A stretch of 64,000 nucleotides of DNA from the NCBI GenBank assembly GCA_936914845.1, contig CAKZGE010000004.1:558001-622000 (forward strand), read 5' to 3'. The stretch's first letter is position 1, and every line of letters begins with the position of its first letter. The translations under genes were made by a program, and so were the position numbers. Below are positions 57,746 to 64,000 of this stretch, in pieces. Source of the stretch: an uncultured Chloracidobacterium sp. (GTDB taxonomy: Bacteria > Acidobacteriota > Blastocatellia > Pyrinomonadales > Pyrinomonadaceae). A model generated the notes under the pieces. It was not told the DNA's origin and made no database searches. It saw nothing but the letters and a program-made list of their open reading frames with translations.

Positions 57746-59110
57746 CTAGATCGATGCGGCGATGGCGGCATCGAAGATCTCCAAGGCTACATCGACGTTT
57801 CCTTTTGTCAAAATAAGCGGCGGTGAAAAACGGATCGTGCTAGCGCCGCAACCGAGAATGATCAGGCCGTTATTAAAACATTCCATCTCAATGCGGTCGC
57901 GAAGTTGTGCATCCGGAGCACCGGCCAAGCCTTCTGCGGCTGGTTTGCTGACAAATTCCACGCCCAGCATCATGCCTAGTCCGCGAACGTCGCCGATACA
58001 ATCATATTTTTCTTTCAGCTTGTTCAAGCCTGCTTCCAAATAGGAGCCGACCTCGCGGGCATTTTCGACAAGGCCGCCCTGAAGCATTTCAATGGTTTTT
58101 AAGGCAGCTGCGATGGCCACCGGATTGCCGCCGAAGGTTGATGCATGAGCTCCTTTATGCCAGGTCATTACATCAGCACGTGCGGTACAGGCTCCGATCG
58201 GCATACCGGAACCGATACCTTTTGCCATACAAACAATGTCGGCCTTGACGCCTTCATGATGGTCCAAAGCGAACATCTTACCTGTGCGGCCCATGCCGGA
58301 CTGCACTTCATCCACTATCAGCATAATGCCATTTTCGTCGCAGATACGGCGAAGTTCTTTAACGAATGCTTTTGGAGCGGGAATATAGCCGCCCTCGCCC
58401 TGAACAGCCTCAAGAATGATGCCGGCAACTTCTTCGGCGGGTGTAGTGGTTTGCAGGACACGGTCAAGCCATTTCAAAACATCAGCCGTTACGGCCGCTT
58501 CATCAGTCGTCTGTTCGGAAATGAAATGGCGAAATTTGTTCGGATATGGAATATGGACAACATCCAGCGGCTGACGCATGAAGCCCAGACGCTGAGCTTT
58601 CTTTGACGATGTAAGGCTCAAAGCACCTAATGTCCGGCCATGGAAAGAACCGTAGAACGAAATGAACTTCTGACGTTTCGTGTGATACATCGCCAGTTTC
58701 AGAGCGGTTTCGACAGCTTCGGCTCCGCTATTGGCAAAATGCGTTTTCGTCGGGCCGTCGATCGGTACGATCTCGTCAAGCTTTTTGGCCAGTTCCGGCA
58801 TATGACGATAGTAGAAATCAGTGCCGCAAAGATGGATCAATTTCGCGGCCTGCTCGCTGATCGCTTTAACGATCTCGGGGTGGCAATGGCCCGTAGAGCA
58901 TACGGCCACGCCGGCGTTACAGTCAAGGAAAACATTGCCGTCCGGGTCGGTGATCCAAACACCGTCGGCCGAATCGGCTACGAGTTTATAATCCGGCCGC
59001 GGATAGCTCGGTGTTACATATTGGGCATCGGCGTCGATGATCTCTTGAGACCTGGGGCCGGGAAGCTGAGTTTTGATCTGGGGTCGTTGTAAGTCTGTTG
59101 ATGGCTGCAT
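57746..59110 (-). CDS. Class III PLP aminotransferase (4-aminobutyrate aminotransferase-like)
   Basis: 454 residues. Fold-type I enzyme transferring an omega-amino group to 2-oxoglutarate. NSGAEAVETALKLAMYHT (127-144), GSFHGRTLGALSLTSSK, the cofactor Asp267 in VDEVQSGMGRTG, and the Schiff-base Lys297 in CMAKGIGSGMPIG are conserved. Length and motifs fit GabT or archaeal-type broad-range aminotransferases rather than ArgD (about 400). The start follows AATAGGAGAAAATAG, a strong ribosome site. The upstream leader carries a large terminator-like hairpin. No GABA or lysine genes are adjacent, so the substrate is open. Confidence 0.9.
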   Translation of the reverse strand: MQPSTDLQRPQIKTQLPGPRSQEIIDADAQYVTPSYPRPDYKLVADSADGVWITDPDGNVFLDCNAGVAVCSTGHCHPEIVKAISEQAAKLIHLCGTDFYYRHMPELAKKLDEIVPIDGPTKTHFANSGAEAVETALKLAMYHTKRQKFISFYGSFHGRTLGALSLTSSKKAQRLGFMRQPLDVVHIPYPNKFRHFISEQTTDEAAVTADVLKWLDRVLQTTTPAEEVAGIILEAVQGEGGYIPAPKAFVKELRRICDENGIMLIVDEVQSGMGRTGKMFALDHHEGVKADIVCMAKGIGSGMPIGACTARADVMTWHKGAHASTFGGNPVAIAAALKTIEMLQGGLVENAREVGSYLEAGLNKLKEKYDCIGDVRGLGMMLGVEFVSKPAAEGLAGAPDAQLRDRIEMECFNNGLIILGCGASTIRFSPPLILTKGNVDVALEIFDAAIAASI

Positions 59111-59431
59111 TCTATTTTCTCCTATTGCTCAATTACGTTTTATGGAACGGTATCACACGAACGCCGTCGGTTCGATGGAGGAAAAAGAAGCTAATCGCCG
59201 CCAAAAAGATGCGATCGCTGGCGCGCCGGCCTAAGTTTTGCGATGCTGCGAGGTGTCATAAAAATGATCTACTTAAATATAACAAAAAGAGCGAACAATT
59301 GCTAAGAAAGCGGGCAATGGGAATGGGGCGTTGTTCGCTCGCCGGCTTCCGCCTTTCGAAATGATCCACAGAATATCGATGAGCAACTGCTCTCGTAAAC
59401 ATGACCGACAGTGTTCTATACTCTTCGTAAG
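59111..59431. other. Divergent intergenic region with a structured leader
   Basis: 321 bases between the aminotransferase (-) and the thioredoxin-domain gene (+). No gene is supported. The main feature is the long hairpin at 59289-59340; the 180 bases between it and the aminotransferase start are GC-mixed with no further clear T-run hairpin. Confidence 0.5.
59284..59340 (-). promoter_or_regulatory. Attenuator-like hairpin in the aminotransferase leader
   Basis: Perfect 10-base stem (gagcgaacaa 59289-59298 / ttgttcgctc 59331-59340) with an inner TTGC/GCAA pair, followed on the - strand by TTTTT (59288-59284). It reads as an intrinsic terminator pointing at the aminotransferase gene, yet no - strand gene lies upstream, so it would stop transcription inside that gene's own leader. 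Confidence 0.6.
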
Positions 59432-61426
59432 ATGAAGAAAGATCCTCGCTTTACAAACAAATTGATCCACGAAACATCGCCATATCTTCTCCAGCATGCC
59501 CACAATCCGGTTGATTGGTATCCCTGGGGGGAAGAGGCATTCGAAAAAGCCCGATTGGAACAAAAGCCGCTTTTGGTGAGTATCGGCTATTCTGCCTGCC
59601 ATTGGTGCCATGTAATGGAGCATGAGTCTTTTTCAGACGAAGAGACGGCTCGCATCTTGAATGAGAATTTTGTGAGCATCAAGGTAGATATGGAGGAAAG
59701 GCCGGATATCGATCAGATATATATGGCGTTTGTCCAAATGACCACGGGGCGCGGCGGTTGGCCGATGAATGTGTTCATTACGCCGGAGAAGGCACCTTTT
59801 TTTGGCGGAACATATTTCCCGCCGGAGACTCGCTATGGGATGCCGAGTTTTCAGAACGTACTATTGAGCATTCGCGATGCCTATGACCGCAATCGAGAAG
59901 ATCTTGAAGCTTCCGCCGCTGAAATGCTAAAAGACCTTCAGAGGATCTCCGCCGCATCGGCACCTCCTTCGTCCTACACGACCGAAGATCTCGACACGGC
60001 CTTTAGAAAGCTTTTGCAGAATTTCGATGCGAAAAATGGCGGCTTCGGCGGAGCACCAAAATTTCCGCCGGCTATGACGCTGGAATTCATACTGCGCTAT
60101 TGGAAAAGGACGGGCGATCAAGCTGCTCTGAACATAGCGGTGGAAACGGCCAGAAAAATGGCGAACGGCGGCATCTACGATCAGCTTGGCGGAGGATTTC
60201 ACCGCTACGCGGTCGATGCCGTCTGGCTAGTTCCGCATTTTGAGAAAATGTTGTACGACAATGCCCAACTTATCCGCATCTATCTTCATTTGTTCCAAAT
60301 AACCAAAGATGAGTTTTTTCAGCGGGTGGCCGTAGAAACCCTCGAATATGTGCGACGCGAAATGCTCGATAGCTCCGGCGGATACTATTCGAGCCAAGAT
60401 GCAGATAGCGAAGGGGAAGAGGGAAAATTCTTTGTATGGAGCCGCGAAGAGGTCGCGGAATTGTTGGGAGCAGATGCCGACGAATTCTGCCGCTATTACG
60501 GCGTGACGGACGAAGGGAACTTTGAAGGCGGAAATATCCTGAACGTCAGCGAATATAGCTCCGAGATCTTTAACCGGCTCCGACCGGCCCGCGAAAAGCT
60601 CTTTGCGGAACGAGAACGACGGATAAAGCCTTTTCGCGATGAAAAGGTGCTGACCGCGTGGAATGGATTGATGCTTATGGCTTTTGCGGAAGCCGCGGCC
60701 ATTTTGGGAAGCGAAGAATATTTAGCGATCGCTCGTCGAAACGGAGAATTTTTGTTGAGCGAGTTAACCCGCGATGGCCGGCTGCTGCGTACATGGAAGG
60801 ATGGTGCAGCGAAATTGCCGGGTTACATTGAAGACTATGCAAACGCTGCAGATGGGTTTATCACGCTGTTCCAGGTGTCCGGTGAGGCGAAATATCTGCG
60901 TGCGGCGTCCGAACTGGCTAGTACCATGATCACCGATTTTTGGGACGAGGATGCGGGCGGGTTCTTTTTCACCTCAAATGGCCACGAGGATCTTCCCGTC
61001 CGTTCAAAAGATCTTTATGACAATGCCACGCCGTCGGGCAATTCCGTCGCGGCCGACGTGCTGTTGCGTCTCGCCAGAATAACTGGCGATGAACGCCTCT
61101 TGCGGTTCGGCAATTCCGTCATCCGGCTTGGTGCTACGCAGGCGGCGGCACATCCTCAAGGTTTTGGCCGTCTCCTTTCAACGATGGAATACAGTTTGGC
61201 CAATGGAAAAGAAGTAGTTGTAGCCGGCGGCGGAGCGGATAGCGACCTATACAAGGCATTTTGGAGCGAGTATCGGCCTTTTGAGATCTTTGCTATGGCC
61301 GACGAAGGATCTGAGCGGTCGGTGGGGATCTTCGAGGGCAAAGCAATGATAGACGGGCGGCCGACGGCCTATATTTGCGAAAACTTTGTTTGTGACCGGC
61401 CGGCTTTCGATCTTGATGGGCTATGA
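59432..61426 (+). CDS. YyaL/SPATA20-type thioredoxin-domain protein
   Basis: 664 residues from the ATG at 59432; an earlier in-frame ATG at 59411 is less likely. The N-terminal DUF255 thioredoxin-like domain has the redox motif CHWC (Cys56, Cys59) and the family signature NKLIHETSPYLLQHAHNPVDWYPWG, then DMEERPDID and GGTYFPP. The rest is an (alpha/alpha)6 barrel related to N-acylglucosamine 2-epimerases and glycosidases (GGGFHRYAVDAVWLVPHFEKMLYDNAQL, YYSSQDADSEGEEGKFFVW). The role of the family is unclear. Full length; strongly conserved. Convergent with the first Ala/Asn-rich lipoprotein gene. Confidence 0.92.
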   Translation: MKKDPRFTNKLIHETSPYLLQHAHNPVDWYPWGEEAFEKARLEQKPLLVSIGYSACHWCHVMEHESFSDEETARILNENFVSIKVDMEERPDIDQIYMAFVQMTTGRGGWPMNVFITPEKAPFFGGTYFPPETRYGMPSFQNVLLSIRDAYDRNREDLEASAAEMLKDLQRISAASAPPSSYTTEDLDTAFRKLLQNFDAKNGGFGGAPKFPPAMTLEFILRYWKRTGDQAALNIAVETARKMANGGIYDQLGGGFHRYAVDAVWLVPHFEKMLYDNAQLIRIYLHLFQITKDEFFQRVAVETLEYVRREMLDSSGGYYSSQDADSEGEEGKFFVWSREEVAELLGADADEFCRYYGVTDEGNFEGGNILNVSEYSSEIFNRLRPAREKLFAERERRIKPFRDEKVLTAWNGLMLMAFAEAAAILGSEEYLAIARRNGEFLLSELTRDGRLLRTWKDGAAKLPGYIEDYANAADGFITLFQVSGEAKYLRAASELASTMITDFWDEDAGGFFFTSNGHEDLPVRSKDLYDNATPSGNSVAADVLLRLARITGDERLLRFGNSVIRLGATQAAAHPQGFGRLLSTMEYSLANGKEVVVAGGGADSDLYKAFWSEYRPFEIFAMADEGSERSVGIFEGKAMIDGRPTAYICENFVCDRPAFDLDGL

Positions 61427-61435
61427 CCGAAAGAA

Positions 61436-61467
61436 AAAGAGCGTCGTCCCGAAAGACAACGCTCTTT
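61436..61467. terminator. Bidirectional terminator between convergent genes
   Basis: Nine-base stem AAAGAGCGT/ACGCTCTTT (61436-61444 / 61459-61467), 14-base loop. A T-rich tract follows best on the - strand; in the + direction only a short T-run follows. Confidence 0.8.
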
Positions 61468-61488
61468 GAACTTTCATTTGAAAGTGGT

Positions 61489-61797
61489 TTATTTAGCCGG
61501 TGAAGCAGCTGGTGAAGCAGCAGCATTAGCAGCCGGTTTAACTTCCTTAGCAGCATTAGCAACAGTGTTGCCAACTTCTTTAGCAGCGTTGGTTGTAGCA
61601 TTTGCAGCGTTCTGGATCTGATTAGCAGCAGTTTGAGCAGCGTTGGTAGCGTTAGCCAAAGCAGCGTTAACAGCATTTGCAGCGTTTGCGGCAGCCTTGT
61701 TAGCATTCGCAGCGGCATTGTTAGCAGCGGAATCACCGCAAGCCATTCCAAGAGCACCCAAAGCCAAAAGGGTTGAAAGTGCAATAATTTTTCTCAT
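61489..61797 (-). CDS. Ala/Asn-rich small lipoprotein, copy 1
   Basis: 102 residues. Lipoprotein signal with lipobox LGMAC (Cys near residue 20), then a mature part made almost only of Ala, Asn, Thr, Val and Lys, arranged in helical NAA/ANA repeats (residues 25-95). The pattern of small residues on all helix faces could form a thin coiled coil like the Lpp lipoprotein, but it lacks Lpp heptads and a C-terminal Lys for peptidoglycan attachment is uncertain (it ends SPAK). A paralogue with the same promoter and leader lies 300 bases upstream. Function unknown. Confidence 0.8.
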   Translation of the reverse strand: MRKIIALSTLLALGALGMACGDSAANNAAANANKAAANAANAVNAALANATNAAQTAANQIQNAANATTNAAKEVGNTVANAAKEVKPAANAAASPAASPAK

Positions 61798-61809
61798 TTT
61801 AAATTCGTT

Positions 61810-61828
61810 CTCCTGTCTTCTTCAAAGA
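61810..61828 (-). repeat. 19-base leader block shared by the twin lipoproteins, copy 1
   Basis: 19 bases identical to 62404-62422, containing the AGGAG ribosome site, ending about 12 bases before each start codon. Confidence 0.8.
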
Positions 61829-61905
61829 ATATGTAACTTATTTTAACTGAAAACCGCCCTCAGGCGGCCCTGTCCCAACTTTCTCAAATTTTTGGAACAT
61901 TGGAC

Positions 61906-61934
61906 AATATAAATAGCTATCGGCAGATAGTCAA
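61906..61934 (-). promoter_or_regulatory. Promoter of lipoprotein copy 1
   Basis: On the - strand: TTGACT (61934-61929), 17-base spacer, TATATT (61911-61906). The same two hexamers with the same spacing precede copy 2. The predicted leader is about 100 bases and contains a small CCGCC/GGCGG hairpin. Confidence 0.75.
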
Positions 61935-62042
61935 CCCAAAAACACGTTATTTTGCCAATTTGAGGCTTAAAGCGGCAACTTTTATGCGATTTTGTGTGTC
62001 TAAGGTGCTTTTCTCGGCATAGAAGGGTGTTTTGACCCAAAC

Positions 62043-62079
62043 AAAAATAAAAAAGCGGCGATCCGAAGATGCCGCTTTT
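62043..62079 (-). terminator. Rho-independent terminator of lipoprotein copy 2
   Basis: Nine-base stem AAAAGCGGC/GCCGCTTTT (62051-62059 / 62071-62079), 11-base loop, followed on the - strand by TTATTTTTGT. About 22 bases past the stop of copy 2. Confidence 0.85.
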
Positions 62080-62101
62080 AGGTTAGCAATACGAGAGAAG
62101 G

Positions 62102-62392
62102 TTAGTCCTTCTTCGGTGATGCTGCTGCATTAGCACCCGAATTCGAATGAGCTGCATTTGCGTTAGCAGGTTTCGCGGTGGCGTTCGGGTTTGTATCCGT
62201 ATGAGCAGCATTGCTGTTGGCGTTCGTAGCCGCCGGTGAAGCTGCAGTCGTAGCAGCCGGGGTTGCCGCTGCTGCCGGCGAAGCTGCCGGTTTGTTAGCG
62301 TTATTGGCGGTATTGTTTGCCGCCGGTGATCCGCAAGCGAGGCCGAGCGTGCCTAATGCAAGAACGGCGGAAAGTGCGATTGCCTTTGTCAT
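62102..62392 (-). CDS. Ala/Asn-rich small lipoprotein, copy 2
   Basis: 96 residues from the ATG at 62392; an in-frame start at 62419 would run through the ribosome site and is rejected. Lipobox LGLAC (Cys near residue 20). The mature part is low complexity, rich in Ala, Asn, Pro and Thr (ANNANKPAASPAAAATPAATT), more Pro-rich and less helical than copy 1. The signal sequence, promoter and 19-base leader block are shared with copy 1, so they arose by duplication with the mature region diverging. Function unknown. Confidence 0.8.
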   Translation of the reverse strand: MTKAIALSAVLALGTLGLACGSPAANNTANNANKPAASPAAAATPAATTAASPAATNANSNAAHTDTNPNATAKPANANAAHSNSGANAAASPKKD

Positions 62393-62403
62393 AAGTTTAA
62401 TAA

Positions 62404-62422
62404 CTCCTGTCTTCTTCAAAGA
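62404..62422 (-). repeat. 19-base leader block shared by the twin lipoproteins, copy 2
   Basis: Identical to 61810-61828, with AGGAG close to the start codon. Confidence 0.8.
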
Positions 62423-62499
62423 TTAATTCGAATAAATTTAGTTTCTCGGCCGTCTTTCTTCAGCCGATGCTCTGATCAAGCAATTTCAGAACAAACGTC

Positions 62500-62528
62500 A
62501 ATATAGATATTTACATTGATTTAGTCAA
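62500..62528 (-). promoter_or_regulatory. Promoter of lipoprotein copy 2
   Basis: On the - strand: TTGACT (62528-62523), 17-base spacer, TATATT (62505-62500), identical hexamers and spacing to copy 1. Leader of about 100 bases with a TCGGC/GCCGA hairpin. Confidence 0.75.
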
Positions 62529-62688
62529 CCTGAAAAGCGATGCAAACATCTGTTCGCCGCATTATTTTCTAGTGCTTTTCTTAAAGAGGGCAAAACATGC
62601 GTCTAATAGGGGATGATCCGCAAATTCATTGACGAGCCGCTCACGAAAAGCTATCTTCTTAGATGGCTTTGTAGCCGCCGGCAGCCCT

Positions 62689-63942
62689 ATGCGACCCCTA
62701 GAAGAAGATACTGAGAACATCGGAGATCCGACGAATGATCCCGGCCGTGTTGCCTTTGGCCCATTATTGGGCGGAGTGCTATGTTTCATCGCGGCATACG
62801 GCGTTGTAATGGTGTCGTCCGATAGATCGGTCATTACGATCGCCTTTGTGGTCCTAGCGTTGATCTTTGCGGCCATCTGTTTTCTGACACCGGTTCGCCG
62901 GGGCGAGGCCGCCATTGCCGCCGAAGACGCTTCGAACACTGAGAGCATAGACGAGACAGAAGCGGTCGTGGACAATGTTCCGGCAAGCGAGCTTCAGTCC
63001 GAGATCATGGCGCTGGAAGAAGCTGCTACGTTTTTCGGCGGCTCATTAAATGCCTCCGATATGTACCGACTGATCACCGCAAGGATCGGGGCGGTGGTCC
63101 CGCACCAAGCAGGAATACTTTATTCCGGCGATGGCGAGTGGCAGGCGGTCCAGTTTCATGGCGGCGTTCCGGCCGATGCTCCGCCGCCTTCCGAAGATCT
63201 AAGCACTGACCCGAAGGTAGAGGAACTTTCGCCCCGTCTTAACGGATTCGGATGGATGGCCACGATCCCGCTTTTTACAGATGACCATATTTTCGGGGTT
63301 TTGCGGTTGTTTTCGGAAAACGAGTTGAAAGACGGACCTCAACAGCAAAATGTTTTGAGAGAGGTCGGAAAACGAATTGCTCCGATCTTTAGCCGCTCCT
63401 TAGCATTTGAAAAGAACATTTCCAATTCGTTGATCGACCCCGTTACAGGATTGCCCAATGAGCGTTCCTTTTTTATGATCTTGGAAAATCAGCTCGCGGA
63501 ATCGCACCGTTATCGGGACGACCGCCCGTTGACGGTATTGGCTTTAGACATAAAAGATTTTGAAGCGGTCAACCGCCGATACGGGCATGCCGCCGGAGAC
63601 AATGTTTTAAAGGTTGCCGGTCGATTGATCGGCGAACAGCTGAGAAAAATGGATATGTTGGCACGCACTTTGAACGACGAATTCGTCGTGGTGCTGCCGA
63701 CTGCCGGCGAAAAAACCGCACTCGATATCGTCGAGCGTATTAAAAAAGCATTTGCCGATCATGCATTTCAGGTGACCAAAGATGACGAAGTAAAGATATG
63801 GCTGAATTTCGGCTGGGCGACTTTTTGGAAAGATGGCGAAACATCCGGACAGTTGCTCCGCCAAGCTCAGCTGATCAAACAAAGATCCAAAACTTCCGAC
63901 CAACCAAATGTGCTTTTCTTTCCGAAAGAATATGTTAACTAA
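62689..63942 (+). CDS. Membrane GAF-GGDEF protein with degenerate active-site motif
   Basis: 417 residues from the ATG at 62689; a TTG at 62629 is a weaker start. Two membrane helices (about 22-42 and 48-66), a GAF-like sensor domain (about 105-235), then a GGDEF domain (about 248-410). The signature reads LNDEF (328-332) in place of GGDEF, and the metal region reads LDIKDF instead of LDIDxF, while Asn295 and Asp304 in the substrate loop are kept. Diguanylate cyclase activity is therefore doubtful; a GTP-sensing or regulatory role is more likely. No EAL domain. It stands alone at the window end. Confidence 0.85.
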   Translation: MRPLEEDTENIGDPTNDPGRVAFGPLLGGVLCFIAAYGVVMVSSDRSVITIAFVVLALIFAAICFLTPVRRGEAAIAAEDASNTESIDETEAVVDNVPASELQSEIMALEEAATFFGGSLNASDMYRLITARIGAVVPHQAGILYSGDGEWQAVQFHGGVPADAPPPSEDLSTDPKVEELSPRLNGFGWMATIPLFTDDHIFGVLRLFSENELKDGPQQQNVLREVGKRIAPIFSRSLAFEKNISNSLIDPVTGLPNERSFFMILENQLAESHRYRDDRPLTVLALDIKDFEAVNRRYGHAAGDNVLKVAGRLIGEQLRKMDMLARTLNDEFVVVLPTAGEKTALDIVERIKKAFADHAFQVTKDDEVKIWLNFGWATFWKDGETSGQLLRQAQLIKQRSKTSDQPNVLFFPKEYVN

Positions 63943-64000
63943 CGGCACATTGTCTGTGATTTAAGGAAATAACGTTTGCCGTTTAAACCGATCTCATTGG

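Noticed and set aside
59098..59364. 88-codon + strand frame over the aminotransferase leader
   Set aside because: Basic, low-quality sequence overlapping a strong hairpin; no ribosome site or homology recognised.
59273..59623. 116-codon - strand frame overlapping the thioredoxin-domain gene
   Set aside because: Shadow of the well-supported + strand gene at its N-terminal, highly conserved region.

Overview
The window reads as chromosomal DNA of a free-living Gram-negative bacterium, most probably an acidobacterium of the Blastocatellia (Pyrinomonadaceae-like) type. This placement is inferred from: an Oar-type TonB-dependent receptor with an N-terminal carboxypeptidase-regulatory-like domain, a PilT ATPase with a long N-terminal extension, split methylmalonyl-CoA mutase with MeaB and epimerase, many short exported proteins of unknown function, moderate GC, and abundant GTG/TTG starts. 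No rRNA or tRNA genes, CRISPR array, prophage or classical insertion sequence was found. Genes are densely packed on both strands.

Layout. 0-10 kb: truncated pilT, methylmalonyl-CoA mutase catalytic subunit, then a + strand run (unknown, exported unknown, rlmD, M48 protease, cutA) converging on a - strand operon (PfkB kinase, membrane protein, fabI, LOG-family hydrolase). 10.2-11.1 kb: a REP-associated tyrosine transposase gene with palindromic repeats and imperfect inverted ends. 11-18 kb: small exported proteins, mtnP, a parvulin with its first strand apparently moved to the C-terminal side, methylmalonyl-CoA epimerase with meaB, and two tandem DinB genes. 18.5-27.6 kb: Bcr/CflA efflux pump, three genes of the 3-hydroxyanthranilate branch of tryptophan degradation (decarboxylase, dioxygenase, RidA-type deaminase), an acyl-CoA dehydrogenase, an in-frame BrnT-BrnA toxin-antitoxin fusion, an AlkB-like oxygenase and an exported PepT-like peptidase. 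27.8-35 kb: ECF sigma factor, zinc-binding anti-sigma factor, a membrane protein with bactofilin-like repeats, a DUF5666-like exported protein and the Oar-like receptor. 35-40 kb: nucleotide-sugar genes, a FecR-like exported protein and a lone sugar-binding lipoprotein. 40-47.7 kb: rimP-nusA-infB-rbfA-nrnA-cobO-pgpA. 47.7-50.4 kb: pyrRB divergent from pyrD. 50.4-55 kb: yceD-rpmF-fabH-fabD-acpP-fabF behind a perfect-consensus promoter. 55-64 kb: etfBA, a lipase, a class III aminotransferase with a structured leader, a YyaL-type thioredoxin-domain protein, two twin Ala/Asn-rich lipoproteins with matching promoters, and a degenerate GGDEF protein.

How they fit together. Fatty-acid synthesis (fabI, fabHD-acpP-fabF), beta-oxidation electron flow (acyl-CoA dehydrogenase, EtfAB) and propionyl-CoA disposal (mutase, epimerase, MeaB, cobalamin adenosyltransferase) are all represented but scattered. 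The acyl-CoA dehydrogenase and etfB genes carry a nearly identical block directly before their start codons, which suggests co-regulation and possibly leaderless mRNAs. The most unusual items are the fused BrnTA protein, the permuted parvulin, the RAYT/REP module, the twin lipoprotein genes and the aminotransferase leader.
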